From contig NC_079883.1 of assembly GCF_029227915.1 (NCBI RefSeq), positions 17,672,001 to 17,736,000 of the forward strand: a stretch of DNA of 64,000 nucleotides, written 5' to 3'. The notes beneath the pieces are model-generated. The model did no database searches, was not told the origin of the DNA, and was given only the letters and a program-made list of their open reading frames with translations. Each line of letters begins with the position of its first letter. The first letter of the stretch is position 1. Position numbers and translations under genes: made by a program. Source of the stretch: Hydractinia symbiolongicarpus (Eukaryota > Cnidaria > Hydrozoa > Anthoathecata > Hydractiniidae). Positions 38,063 to 50,705 of the stretch are shown here, piece by piece.

Positions 38063-38790
38063 AGGCTGCAAGAGGCCTTATTACAGTCGTTAGACGCATG
38101 TACTTGTAGTTAAGAGTGTGATAACGCCATGGTGCAATAGAAAACGACTTGTGACGTCGTAGTCCATTGACAGTGGAAGGATTAGACCAATGGTAACCTG
38201 CGCAGGCACGTGGAACAACGCGAATTGGGTGTACGGCCTTTATTAGGCTGCAAAAGGTCATGTAACAGCCTTTAGAGACCTGTACACGTGGTTGGCGGTG
38301 TTATAAAGCTGTGGCGCAATTGCAAACAACTTGGGACGTCGTAGTCCATTGAGATTACATGGACTAGTCCGATCGTAACTTGCGCAGGCACGTGGATCTA
38401 CGTTATTCATGTGTACGGCCTCCATTAGGCAGCAAAAGGCCATGCCATAGCCATTAGAGGGCTGTACACGTGGCTGACTGTGTTATAAAGCCGTGGCGCA
38501 TTGGAAAACCACTTGGGACGTCGTAGTCCATTGAGAGTGGAAGGATTAGACCAATGGTAACCTGCACAGGCACGTGGAATAACGTGATTTATGTATACGG
38601 ACTTTATTAGGCCGCAAAAGGCCATATTACAGCCTTTAGGGGCTTGTACACGTGTTTGACGGTGTTGTAAAGCCGTGGCGCTATGGAAAACAACTTGGGA
38701 CTTCGTAGTCCTTTGAGAGTGGAAGGACAAGACTAATGGTAACCTGCGCAGGCACGTGCAACCACGTGATATATGTGTAAGGCCTTTATT
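38063..38790 (+). repeat. 728-bp four-monomer duplication, copy 2
   Basis: Second copy, with GTTGGCGGTG in the d unit and CCATTAGAGGG in the e unit as local changes. Its last monomer is a b type with GGCTTGTACACG rather than the copy-1 form. Confidence 0.65.
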
Positions 38791-40390
38791 AGGCTCCAAG
38801 AGGCGATACTACAGTCGTTAGACGCATGTACTTGTAGTTAAGAGTGTTATAACGCCATGGTGCAATAGAAAACGACTTGTGACGTCGTAGTCCATTGAGA
38901 GTGGAAGGATTAGACCAATGGTAACCTGCGCAGGCACGTGGAACAACACAAATTGGGTGTACGGCCTTTATTAGGCTGCAAAAGGTCATATTACAGCCTT
39001 TAGAGACCTGTACACGTGTTTGACGGTGTTGTAAAGCCGTGGCGCATTGGAAAACCACTTGGGACGTCGTAGTCCATTGAGAGTGGAAGGATAACACCAA
39101 TGCTAATCTGTGCAGGCACGTGCAACCACGTGATATACGTGTAAGGCCTTTATTAGGGTACAAGAGGCTATATTACAGCCCTTAGGGGCTTGTACGTGTG
39201 GCTGACGCTGTTATAAAGCCATGGCGCAATTGCAAACAACTTGGGACGTCGTAGTCAATTGAGAGAACATGGACTAGTCCGATCGTAACTTTGGCAGGCA
39301 CGTGGAAATACGTGATTTATGTGTGCGGCCTCTATTAAGCAGCAAAAGGCCATACTATAGCCTTTAGAGGCCTGTACATGTGGCTGACTGTGTTATAAAG
39401 CCATGGCGCCATGGAAAACCACTTGGGACGTCGTAGTGCATGGAGAGGGGAAGGATTACACCAATGCTAACCTGTGTAGGCACGTGCAACCACTTGATAT
39501 ACGTGTAAGGTCTTTATTAGGCCGCAAGAGGCCATATTACAGTCGTTAGACGCATATACTCGTAGTTAACGGTGTTATAACGCCATGGCGCAACGGAAAA
39601 CGACTTGGGACGTCGTAGTCCATTTAGAGTGGAAGGATTAGAGCAATGGTAACCTGCGCAGGCACGTGGAACAACGTGATTCATGTATGCGGAATTTATT
39701 AGGCCGCAAAAGGCCATATTACAGCCTTTAGGGGCCTGTACACGTGTTTGACGGTGTTGTAAAGCCGTGGCGCTATGGAAAACAACTTGGGACTTCGTAG
39801 TCCTTTGAGAGTGGAAGGATAAGATCAATGATAACCTGCGCAGGCATGTGCAACCACGTGATATACGTGTAAGGCCCTTATTAGTGTACAAGAGGCTATA
39901 TTACAGCCCTTAGGGGCTTGTACGTGTGGTTGACGCTGTTATAAAGCCATGGCGCAATGAAAAACTACTTGGGACGTCGTAGTTCATTGAGAGTGGAAGG
40001 AGAAGACTAATGGTAACCTGCGCAGGCACGTGCAACCACGTGATATATGTGTAAGGCCTTTATTAGGCTGCAAAAGGCCATATTACAGTCGTTAGACGCA
40101 TGTACCCGTAGTTAACGGTGTTATAACACCATGGTGCAATGGAAAACAACTTGGGACGTCGTAGTCCATTGAGAGTGGAAGGATAAGACCAATGGTAACC
40201 TGCGCAGGCACGTGCAACCACGTGACATACGTGTAAGGCCTTTATTAGGCTGCAAAAGGTCATATTACAGCCTTTAGAGACCTGTACACGTGGTTGACGG
40301 TGTTATGAAGCTGTGGCGCAATTGCAAACAACTTGGGACGTCGTAGTCCATTGAGAGTACATGGACTAGTCCGATCGTAACTTGCGCAGG

Positions 40391-40563
40391 CACGTGGATC
40401 TACGTGATTCATGTGTATTAGGCAGCAAAAGGCTATGCCATAGCCTTTAGAGGGCTGTACACGTTGATGACTGTGTAATAAAGCCGTGGCACTATGGAAA
40501 ACAACTTGGGACATCGTAGTCCATTGAGAGTGGAAGGATAAGACCAATGGTAACCTGCGCAGG
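40391..40563 (+). repeat. 173-bp monomer with a 9-bp deletion, copy 1
   Basis: e/b-type unit in which GTGTACGGCCTCTATTAGGC has become GTGTATTAGGC. The same event is seen at 50177-50349 and nowhere else, while the otherwise matching monomers at 25346, 28788 and 32406 have the full length. Confidence 0.88.
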
Positions 40564-40745
40564 CACGTGGAACAACACGAATTGGGTGTACGGCCTTTAT
40601 TAGGCTGCAAAAGGTCATATTACAGCCTTTAGAGACCTGTACACGTGTTTGACGGTGTTGTAAAGCCGTGGCGCATTGGAAAACCACTTGGGACGTCGTA
40701 GTCCATTGAGAGTGGAAGGATAACACCAATGCTAACCTGTGCAGG

Positions 40746-40919
40746 CACGTGCAACCACGTGATATACGTGTAAGGCCTTTATTAGGCTGCAAGAGGCACC
40801 CTTTAGGGGCCTGTACACGTGGTTGACGGCGCTGTGAAGCCGTGGCCCTATGGAAAACAACTTGGGACGTCGTAGTCGATTGAGCGTGGAAGGATAAGAC
40901 CAATGATAACCTGCGCAGG
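40746..40919 (+). repeat. 174-bp monomer, C subtype
   Basis: GAGGCACCCTTTA form, copied at 50532 (offset 9786). Confidence 0.9.
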
Positions 40920-41466
40920 AACGTGCAACCACGTGATATACGTGTAAGGCCTTTATTAGGGAGCAAGAGGCTATATTACAGCCCTTAGGGGACTGTGCGC
41001 GTGGCTGACGCTGTTATAAAGCCATGGCGCATTTGCAAAAAACTTGGGACGTCGTAGTCCATTAAGAGTACATGGACTAGTCCGATCGTAACTTGGGCAG
41101 GCACGTGGAACTACGTGATTTATGTGTGCGGCCTCTATTAGACAGCAAAAGGCCATACTATAACCTTTAGAGGCCTGTACACGTGGCTGACTGTGTTATA
41201 AAGCCATGGCGCAATGGAAAACCACTTGGGACGTTGTAGTCCATCTAGAGTGGAAGGATAAGACCACTGCTAACCTGCGCAGGCACGTGCAACCACGTGA
41301 TATACGTGTAAGGCCTTTATTAGGCTGCAAAGAGGCCATATTACAGTCGTTAGACGCATGTACTTGTAGTTAACGGTGTTATAACGCCATGGCGCAATGG
41401 AAAACGACTTGTGACGTCGTAGTCCATTGAGAGTGGAAGGATTAGACCAATGGTAACCTGTGCAGG

Positions 41467-41648
41467 CACGTGGAACAACGTGATTTATGTATACGGACTT
41501 TATTAGGCCGCAAAAGGCCATATTACAGCCTTTAGGGGCCTGTACACGTGTTTGACGGTGTTGTAAAGCCGTGGCGCTATGGAAAACAACTTGGGACTTC
41601 GTAGTCCTTTGAGAGTGGAAGGACAAGACCAATGATAACCTGCGCAGG
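41467..41648 (+). repeat. Representative b-type monomer (182 bp)
   Basis: Example of the b family. It starts CACGTGGAACAACGTGATTT, so the second CACGTG of the a type is AACGTG here. It continues TATGTATACGGACTTTATT, then AGGCCGCAAAAGGCC, CCTTTAGGGGCCTGTACAC, and GTTGTAAAGCCGTGGCGCTA. The sister variant has ACATCGTAGTCC in place of GACGTCGTAGTCC; this copy has ACTTCGTAGTCC. The CCTTTAGGGGCC segment includes a single TTTAGGG, which is one unit of the plant telomere repeat but is never in tandem. Confidence 0.88.
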
Positions 41649-43648
41649 CACGTGCAACCACGTGATATACGTGTAAGGCCTTTATTAGTGTACAAGAGGC
41701 TATATCAGCCCTTAGAGGCTTGTACGTGTGGCTGACGCTGTTATAAAGCCATGGCGCAATGAAAAACTACTTGGGACGTCGTAGTTCATTGAGAGTGGAA
41801 GGAGAAGACTAATGGTAACCTGCGCAGGCACGTGCAACCACGTGATATAAGTGTAAGGCCTTTATTAGGCTGCAAGAGGCGATACTACAGTCGTTGGACG
41901 CTTGTACTTGTAGTGAACGGTGTTATAACGCCATGGCGTAACGGAAAATGACTTGGGAGGTCGTAGTCCATTGAGAGGGGAAGGATTAGACCAATAGTAA
42001 CCTGCGCAGGCACGTGGAACAACGCGAATTGGGTGTACGGCCTTTATTAGGCTGCAAAAGGTCATGTTGCAGCCTTTAGAGACCTGTACACGTGGTTGAC
42101 GGTGTTATAAAGCTGTGGCGCAATTGCAAACAACTTGGGACGTCGTAGTCCATTGAGATTACATGGACTAGTCCGATCGTAACTTGCGCAGGTACGTGGA
42201 TCTACGTTATTCATGTGTACGGCCTCTATTAGGCAGCAAAAGGCCATGCCATAGCCTTTAGAGGGCTGTACACGTGGCTGACTGTGTTATAAAGCCGTGA
42301 CGCATTGGAAAACCACTTGGGACGTCGTAGTCCATTGAGAGTGTAAGGATTAGACCAATGGTAACCTGCGCAGGAACGTGGAACAACGTGATTTATGTCT
42401 ACGGACTTTAATAGGCCGCAAAAGGCCATATTACAGCCTTTAGGGGCCTGTACACTTGGTTGACGGTGTTGTAAAGCCGTGGCTCTATGGAAAACAACTT
42501 GGGACATCGTAGTCCATTGAAAGTGGAGGGATACGACCAATGCTAACCTGCGCAGGCACGTGCAACCACGTGAAATATGAGTAAGGCCTTTATTAGGCTG
42601 CAAGAGGCCTTATTACAGTCGTTAGACGCATGTACTTGTAGTTAAGAGTGTTATAACGCCATAGTGCAATAGAAAACGACTTGTGACGTCGTAGTCCATT
42701 GAGAGTGGAAGGATTAGACCAATGGTAACCTGCGCAGGCACGTGGAACAACACAAATTGGGTGTACGGCCTTTATTAGGCTGCAAAAGGTCATATTACAG
42801 CCTTTAGAGACCTGTACACGTGTTTGACGGTGTTGTAAAGCCGTGGCGAATTGGAAAACCACTTGGGACGTCGTAGTCCATTGAGAGTGGAAGGATAACA
42901 CCAATGCTAATCTGTGCAGGCACGTGCAACCACGTGATATACGTGTAAGGCCTTTATTAGGGTACAAGAGGCTATATTACAGCCCTTAGGGGCTTGTACG
43001 TGTGGCTGACTGTGTTATAAAATCGTGGCGCATTGGAAAACCACTTGGAACGTTGTAGTCCATTGAGAGTGGATGGATTAGACCAATGGTAACCTGCGCA
43101 GGCACGTGCAACCACGTGATGTATGTGTAAGGCCTTTATTAGGCTGCAAGAAGCCATATTACAGTCGTTAGACGCATGTACTTGAAGTTAACGGTGTTAT
43201 AACGCCATGGCGCAATGGAAAACGACTTGGGACGTCGTAGTCCATTGAGAGTGGAAGGATAAGACCAACGGTAACCTGCGCAGGCACGTGGAACAACGTG
43301 ATATACGTGTAAGGCCTTTATTAGGCTGCAAGAGGCCATATTACAGTCGTTAGACGCATGTACTTGTAGTTAACGGTGTTATAACGCCATGGCGCAATGG
43401 AAAACGACTTGTGACGTCGTAGTCCATTGAGAGTGGAAGGATTAGACAAATGATAACCAGCGCAGGCACGTGCAACCACGTGATATACGTGTAAGGCCTT
43501 TATTAGTGTACAAGAGGCTATATTATAGCCCTTAGGGGCTTGTACGTGTGGCTGACGCTGTTATAAAGCCATGGCGCAATGAAAAACTACTTGGGACGTC
43601 GTAGTTCATTGAGAGTGGAAGGATAAGACCAATGGTAACCTGCGCAGG

Positions 43649-43822
43649 CACGTGGAACCACGTGATATACGTGTAAGGCCTTTGTTAGGCTGCAAGAGGC
43701 AGCCTTTAGGGGCCTGTACACGTGGTTGACGGTGTTGTGAAGCCGTGGCCCTATGGAAAAGAACTTGGGACGTCGTAGTCGATTGAGCGCGGAAGGATAA
43801 GACCAATGATAACCTGCGCAGG
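43649..43822 (+). repeat. 174-bp monomer, G subtype
   Basis: GAGGCAGCCTTTA form. Copies follow at +2540 (46189), +5080 (48729) and +9786 (53435). Confidence 0.9.
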
Positions 43823-46188
43823 AACGTGCAACCACGTGATATACGTGTAAGGCCTTTATTAGGGTACAAGAGGCTATATTACAGCCCTTAGGGGCCTGTG
43901 CGCGTGGCTGACGCTGTTATAAAGCCATGGCGCAATTGCAAACAACTTGGGACGTCGTAGTCAATTGAGAGTACATGGACTAGTCCGATCGTAACTTGGG
44001 CAGGCACGTGGAACTACGTGATTTATGTGTGCGGCCTCTATTAAGCAGCAAAAGGCCATACTATAGCCTTTAGAGGCCTGTACATGTGGCTGACTGTGGT
44101 ATAAAGCCATGGCACCATGGAAAACCACTTGGGACGTCGTAGTGCATGGAGAGGGGAAGGATTACACCAATGCTAACCTGTGTAGGCACGTGCAACCACT
44201 TGATATACGTGTAAGGTCTTTATTAGGCCGCAAGAGGCCATATTACAGTCGTTAGACGCATGTACTCGTAGTTAACGGTGTTATAACGCCGTGGCGCAAC
44301 GGAAAACGACTTGGGACGTCGTAGTCCATTGAGAGTGGAAGGATTAGACCAATGGTAACCTGCGCAGGCACGTGGAACAACGTGATTCATGTATGCAGAA
44401 TTTATTAGGCCGCAAAAGGCCATATTACAGCCTTTAGGGGCCTGTACACGTGTTTGACGGTGTTGTAAAGCCGTGGCGCTATGGAAAACAACTTGGGACT
44501 TCGTAGTCCTTTGAGAGTGGAAGGATAAGACCAATGATAACCTGCGCAGGCATGTGCAACCACGTGATATACGTGTAAGGCCCTTATTAGTGTACAAGAG
44601 GCTATATTACAGCCCTTAGGGGTTTGTACGTGTGGTTGACGCTGTTATAAAGCCATGGCGCAATGAAAAACTACTTGGGACGTCGTAGTTCATTGAGAGT
44701 GGAAGGATAAGACTAATGGTAACCTGCGCAGGCACGTGCAACCACGTGATATATGTGTAAGGCCTTTATTAGGCTGCAAAAGGCCATATTACAGTCGTTA
44801 GACGCATGTACCCGTAGTTAACGGTGTTATAACACCATGGCGCAATGGAAAACAACTTGGGACGTCGTAGTCCATTGAGAGTGGAAGAATAAGACCAATG
44901 GTAACCTGCCCAGGCACGTGCAACCACGTGACATACGTGTAAGGCCTTTATTAGGGTACAAGAGGCTATATTACAGCCCTTAGGGGCCTGTACCTGTAAT
45001 TGACGGCGTTATAACGCCATGACACAATCGTAAACAACTTGGAACGTCGTAGTCCATTGAGAGTGGAAGGATTAGACGAATAGGAACCTGCGCAGGCACT
45101 TGGAACAACGCGAATTGGGTGTACGGCCTTTATTAGGCTGCAAAAGGTCATATTATAGCCTTTAGAGACCTGTACACGTGGTTGACGGTGTTATAAAGCT
45201 GTGGCGCAATTGCAAACAACTTGGGACGTCTTAGTCCATTGAGAGTGGAAAGATTAGACCGATCGTAACTTGCGCAGGCACGTGGAACAACGTGATTAAT
45301 GTGTACGGCCTCTATTAGGCAGCAAAAGGCCATACTATAGCCTTTAGAGGCATGTACACGTGGCTGACTGTGTTATAAAGCCATGGCGCAATGGAAAACA
45401 ACTTGGGACTTCGTAGTCCTTTGAGAGTGGAAGGATAAGACCAATGATAACCTGCGCAGGCACGTGCAACCACGTGATGTACGTGTAAGGCCTTTATTAG
45501 TGTACAAGAGGCTATATTACAGCCCTTAGGGGCTTGTACGTGTGGCTGACGCTGTTATAAAGCCATGGCGCAATGGAAAACTACTTGGGACGTCGTAGTT
45601 CATTGAGAGTGGAAGGAGAAGACCAATGGTAACCTGCGCAGGAACGTGCAACCACGTGATATACGTGTAAGACCTTTATTAGGCTGCAAGAGGCCATATT
45701 ACAGTCGTTAGACGCATGTACTTGTAGTTAACGGTGTTATAACGCCATGGCGCAATGGAAAACGACTTGTGACGTCGTAGTCCATTGAGAATGGAAGGAT
45801 TAGACCAATGGTAACCTGCGCAGGCACGTGGAACAACGTGATATATGTATAGGGACTTTATTAGGCCGCAAAAGGCCATATTAATGCCATTAGGGGCTTG
45901 TACACGTGTTTGACGGTGTTGTAAAGCCGTGGCGCTATGGAAAACGACTTGTGACGTCGTAGTCCATTGAGAGTGGAAGGATTAGACAAATGATAACCTG
46001 CGCAGGCACGTGCAACCACGTGATATACGTGTAAGGCCTTTATTAGTGTACAAGAGGCTATATTACAGCCCTTAGGGGCTTGTACGTGTGGCTGACGCTG
46101 TTATAAAGCCATGGCGCAATGAAAAACTACTTGGGACGTCGTAGTCCATTGAGAGTGGAAGGATAAGACCAATGGTAACCTGCCCAGG
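43649..46188 (+). repeat. 2540-bp higher-order repeat, copy 1 (14 monomers)
   Basis: From one G-subtype 174-bp monomer to the next: 14 x 182 minus 8. It contains the f and CCCGTAG a-type pair (about 44.58-44.93 kb) followed by c and d units with ACAATCGTAAACAAC and GACGTCTTAGTCC. Confidence 0.83.
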
Positions 46189-46362
46189 CACGTGGAACCA
46201 CGTGATATACGTGTAAGGCCTTTGTTAGGCTGCAAGAGGCAGCCTTTAGGGGCCTGTACACGTGGTTGACGGTGTTGTGAAGCCGTGGCCCTATGGAAAA
46301 GAACTTGGGACGTCGTAGTCGATTGAGCGCGGAAGGATAAGACCAATGATAACCTGCGCAGG
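46189..46362 (+). repeat. 174-bp monomer, G subtype
   Basis: Same as the 43649 copy but preceded by AACCTGCCCAGG instead of AACCTGCGCAGG. Confidence 0.9.
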
Positions 46363-48728
46363 AACGTGCAACCACGTGATATACGTGTAAGGCCTTTATT
46401 AGGGTACAAGAGGCTATATTACAGCCCTTAGGGGCCTGTGCGCGTGGCTGACGCTGTTATAAAGCCATGGCGCAATTGCAAACAACTTGGGACGTCGTAG
46501 TCAATTGAGAGTACATGGACTAGTCCGATCGTAACTTGGGCAGGCACGTGGAACTACGTGATTTATGTGTGCGGCCTCTATTAAGCAGCAAAAGGCCATA
46601 CTATAGCCTTTAGAGGCCTGTACATGTGGCTGACTGTGGTATAAAGCCATGGCACCATGGAAAACCACTTGGGACGTCGTAGTGCATGGAGAGGGGAAGG
46701 ATTACACCAATGCTAACCTGTGTAGGCACGTGCAACCACTTGATATACGTGTAAGGTCTTTATTAGGCCGCAAGAGGCCATATTACAGTCGTTAGACGCA
46801 TGTACTCGTAGTTAACGGTGTTATAACGCCGTGGCGCAACGGAAAACGACTTGGGACGTCGTAGTCCATTGAGAGTGGAAGGATTAGACCAATGGTAACC
46901 TGCGCAGGCACGTGGAACAACGTGATTCATGTATGCGGAATTTATTAGGCCGCAAAAGGCCATATTACAGCCTTTAGGGGCCTGTACACGTGTTTGACGG
47001 TGTTGTAAAGCCGTGGCGCTATGGAAAACAACTTGGGACTTCGTAGTCCTTTGAGAGTGGAAGAATAAGACCAATGGTAACCTGCCCAGGCACGTGCAAC
47101 CACGTGACATACGTGTAAGGCCTTTATTAGGGTACAAGAGGCTATATTACAGCCCTTAGGGGCCTGTACCTGTAATTGACGGCGTTATAACGCCATGACA
47201 CAATCGTAAACAACTTGGAACGTCGTAGTCCATTGAGAGTGGAAGGATTAGACGAATAGGAACCTGCGCAGGCACGTGGAACAACGCGAATTGGGTGTAC
47301 GGCCTTTATTAGGCTGCAAAAGGTCATATTATAGCCTTTAGAGACCTGTACACGTGGTTGACGGTGTTATAAAGCTGTGGCGCAATTGCAAACAACTTGG
47401 GACGTCTTAGTCCATTGAGAGTGGAAAGATTAGACCGATCGTAACTTGCGCAGGCACGTGGAACAACGTGATTAATGTGTACGGCCTCTATTAGGCAGCA
47501 AAAGGCCATACTATAGCCTTTAGAGGCATGTACACGTGGCTGACTGTGTTATAAAGCCATGGCGCAATGGAAAACAACTTGGGACTTCGTAGTCCTTTGA
47601 GAGTGGAAGGATAAGACCAATGATAACCTGCGCAGGCACGTGCAACCACGTGATGTACGTGTAAGGCCTTTATTAGTGTACAAGAGGCTATATTACAGCC
47701 CTTAGGGGCTTGTACGTGTGGCTGACGCTGTTATAAAGCCATGGCGCAATGGAAAACTACTTGGGACGTCGTAGTTCATTGAGAGTGGAAGGAGAAGACC
47801 AATGGTAACCTGCGCAGGAACGTGCAACCACGTGATATACGTGTAAGACCTTTATTAGGCTGCAAGAGGCCATATTACAGTCGTTAGACGCATGTACTTG
47901 TAGTTAACGGTGTTATAACGCCATGGCGCAATGGAAAACGACTTGTGACGTCGTAGTCCATTGAGAATGGAAGGATTAGACCAATGGTAACCTGCGCAGG
48001 CACGTGGAACAACGTGATATATGTATAGGGACTTTATTAGGCCGCAAAAGGCCATATTAATGCCATTAGGGGCTTGTACACGTGTTTGACGGTGTTGTAA
48101 AGCCGTGGCGCTATGGAAAACAACTTGGGACTTCGTAGTCCATTGACAGAGGAAGGATTAGACCAATGGTAACCTGCGCAGGAACGTGCAACCACGTGAT
48201 ATACGTGTAAGGCCTTTATTAGGCTGCAAGAGGCCATTTTACAGTCGTTAGACGCATGTACTTGTAGTTAACGGTGTTATAACGCCATGGCGCAATGGAA
48301 AACGACTTGGGACGTCGTAGTCCATTGAGAGTGGAAGGATAAGACCAACGGTAACCTGCGCAGGCACGTGGAACAACGTGATATACGTGTAAGGCCTTTA
48401 TTAGGCTGCAAGAGGCCATATTACAGTCGTTAGACGCATGTACTTGTAGTTAACGTTGTTATAACGCCATGGCGCAATGGAAAACGACTTGTGACGTCGT
48501 AGTCCATTGAGAGTGGAAGGATTAGACAAATGATAACCTGCGCAGGCACGTGCAACCACGTGATATACGTGTAAGGCCTTTATTAGTGTACAAGAGGCTA
48601 TATTACAGCCCTTAGGGGCTTGTACGTGTGGCTGACGCTGTTATAAAGCCATGGCACAATGAAAAACTACTTGGGACGTCGTAGTCCATTGAGAGTGGAA
48701 GGATAAGACCAATGGTAACCTGCCCAGG
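46189..48728 (+). repeat. 2540-bp higher-order repeat, copy 2 (14 monomers)
   Basis: Same length as copy 1 by coincidence of two changes. It lacks the f/CCCGTAG pair (the offset drops from 2540 to 2176, minus two units), but gains two units near 48.1-48.4 kb (GGCCATTTTACAG; GACAGAGGAAGG), restoring the 2540 spacing. Confidence 0.83.
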
Positions 48729-48902
48729 CACGTGGAACCACGTGATATACGTGTAAGGCCTTTGTTAGGCTGCAAGAGGCAGCCTTTAGGGGCCTGTACA
48801 CGTGGTTGACGGTGTTGTGAAGCCGTGGCCCTATGGAAAAGAACTTGGGACGTCGTAGTCGATTGAGCGCGGAAGGATAAGACCAATGATAACCTGCGCA
48901 GG
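48729..48902 (+). repeat. 174-bp monomer, G subtype
   Basis: Preceded by AACCTGCCCAGG, like the 46189 copy. Confidence 0.9.
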
Positions 48903-49785
48903 AACGTGCAACCACGTGATATACGTGTAAGGCCTTTATTAGGGTACAAGAGGCTATATTACAGCCCTTAGGGGCCTGTGCGCGTGGCTGACGCTGTTAT
49001 AAAGCCATGGCGCAATTGCAAACAACTTGGGACGTCGTAGTCAATTGAGAGTACATGGACTAGTCCGATCGTAACTTGGGCAGGCACGTGGAACTACGTG
49101 ATTTATGTGTGCGGCCTCTATTAAGCAGCAAAAGGCCATACTATAGCCTTTAGAGGCCTGTACATGTGGCTGACTGTGGTATAAAGCCATGGCACCATGG
49201 AAAACCACTTGGGACGTCGTAGTGCATGGAGAGGGGAAGGATTACACCAATGCTAACCTGTGTAGGCACGTGCAACCACTTGATATACGTGTAAGGTCTT
49301 TATTAGGCCGCAAGAGGCCATATTACAGTCGTTAGACGCATGTACTCGTAGTTAACGGTGTTATAACGCCGTGGCGCAACGGAAAACGACTTGGGACGTC
49401 GTAGTCCATTGAGAGTGGAAGGATTAGACCAATGGTAACCTGCGCAGGCACGTGGAACAACGTGATTCATGTATGCGGAATTTATTAGGCCGCAAAAGGC
49501 CATATTACAGCCTTTAGGGGCCTGTACACGTGTTTGACGGTGTTGTAAAGCCGTGGCGCTATGGAAAACAACTTGGGACTTCGTAGTCCTTTGAGAGTGG
49601 AAGGATAAGACCAATGATAACCTGCGCAGGCATGTGCAACCACGTGATATACGTGTAAGGCCCTTATTAGTGTACAAGAGGCTATATTACAGCCCTTAGG
49701 GGTTTGTACGTGTGGTTGACGCTGTTATAAAGCCATGGCGCAATGAAAAACTACTTGGGACGTCGTAGTTCATTGAGAGTGGAAG
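48729..49785 (+). repeat. 2540-bp higher-order repeat, partial copy 3
   Basis: Follows copies 1 and 2 for about 1.05 kb (including GGGGTTTGTACG, shared with copy 1 at about 44630) and then passes into the second copy of the 4.4-kb duplication. Confidence 0.8.
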
Positions 49786-50176
49786 GAGAAGACTAATGGT
49801 AACCTGCGCAGGCACGTGCAACCACGTGATATATGTGTAAGGCCTTTATTAGGCTGCAAAAGGCCATATTACAGTCGTTAGACGCATGTACCCGTAGTTA
49901 ACGGTTTTATAACACCATGGTGCAATGGAAAACAACTTGGGACGTCGTAGTCCATTGAGAGTGGAAGGATAAGACCAATGGTAACCTGCGCAGGCACGTG
50001 CAACCACGTGACATACGTGTAAGGCCTTTATTAGGCTGCAAAAGGTCATATTACAGCCTTTAGAGACCTGTACACGTGGTTGACGGTGTTATAAAGCTGT
50101 GGCGCAATTGCAAACAACTTGGGACGTCGTAGTCCATTGAGAGTACATGGACTAGTCCGATCGTAACTTGCGCAGG

Positions 50177-50349
50177 CACGTGGATCTACGTGATTCATGT
50201 GTATTAGGCAGCAAAAGGCTATGCCATAGCCTTTAGAGGGCTGTACACGTTGATGACTGTGTAATAAAGCCGTGGCACTATGGAAAACAACTTGGGACAT
50301 CGTAGTCCATTGAGAGTGGAAGGATAAGACCAATGGTAACCTGCGCAGG
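50177..50349 (+). repeat. 173-bp monomer with a 9-bp deletion, copy 2
   Basis: Same deletion as at 40391-40563, duplicated together with the surrounding 4.4 kb. Confidence 0.88.
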
Positions 50350-50531
50350 CACGTGGAACAACACGAATTGGGTGTACGGCCTTTATTAGGCTGCAAAAGG
50401 TCATATTACAGCCTTTAGAGACCTGTACACGTGTTTGACGGTGTTGTAAAGCCGTGGCGCATTGGAAAACCACTTGGGACGTCGTAGTCCATTGAGAGTG
50501 GAAGGATAACACCAATGCTAACCTGTGCAGG

Positions 50532-50705
50532 CACGTGCAACCACGTGATATACGTGTAAGGCCTTTATTAGGCTGCAAGAGGCACCCTTTAGGGGCCTGT
50601 ACACGTGGTTGACGGCGCTGTGAAGCCGTGGCCCTATGGAAAACAACTTGGGACGTCGTAGTCGATTGAGCGTGGAAGGATAAGACCAATGATAACCTGC
50701 GCAGG
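50532..50705 (+). repeat. 174-bp monomer, C subtype, last of this subtype
   Basis: GAGGCACCCTTTA form inside the second copy of the 9786-bp-offset duplication. Confidence 0.9.

Larger units (their letters stand above)
35699..39999 (+). repeat. Transition block without 174-bp monomers
   Basis: About 24 monomers of a, b, d, e and f types with no short C or G monomer. Two f-type units here have a 2-bp deletion (TATATCAGCCC near 36261 and 37169). From about 39.2 kb the units match the CTCTATTAAGCAGC / CACTTGATATACG module of the preceding repeat. No gene or unique sequence is seen. Confidence 0.8.
40000..44395 (+). repeat. 4.4-kb segmental duplication, copy 1
   Basis: Matches 49786-54181 base for base over long stretches at an offset of 9786 bp. 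Shared rare events are a 9-bp deletion in an e-like unit, one extra A in GCTGCAAAGAGGCC (about 41323), a 2-bp deletion (TATATCAGCCC at 41701), GTGAAATATGAGTAAGG (about 42571) and GAAGTTAACGG (about 43184). Start is approximate; the end is where copy 2 switches at about 54181. Confidence 0.88.
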
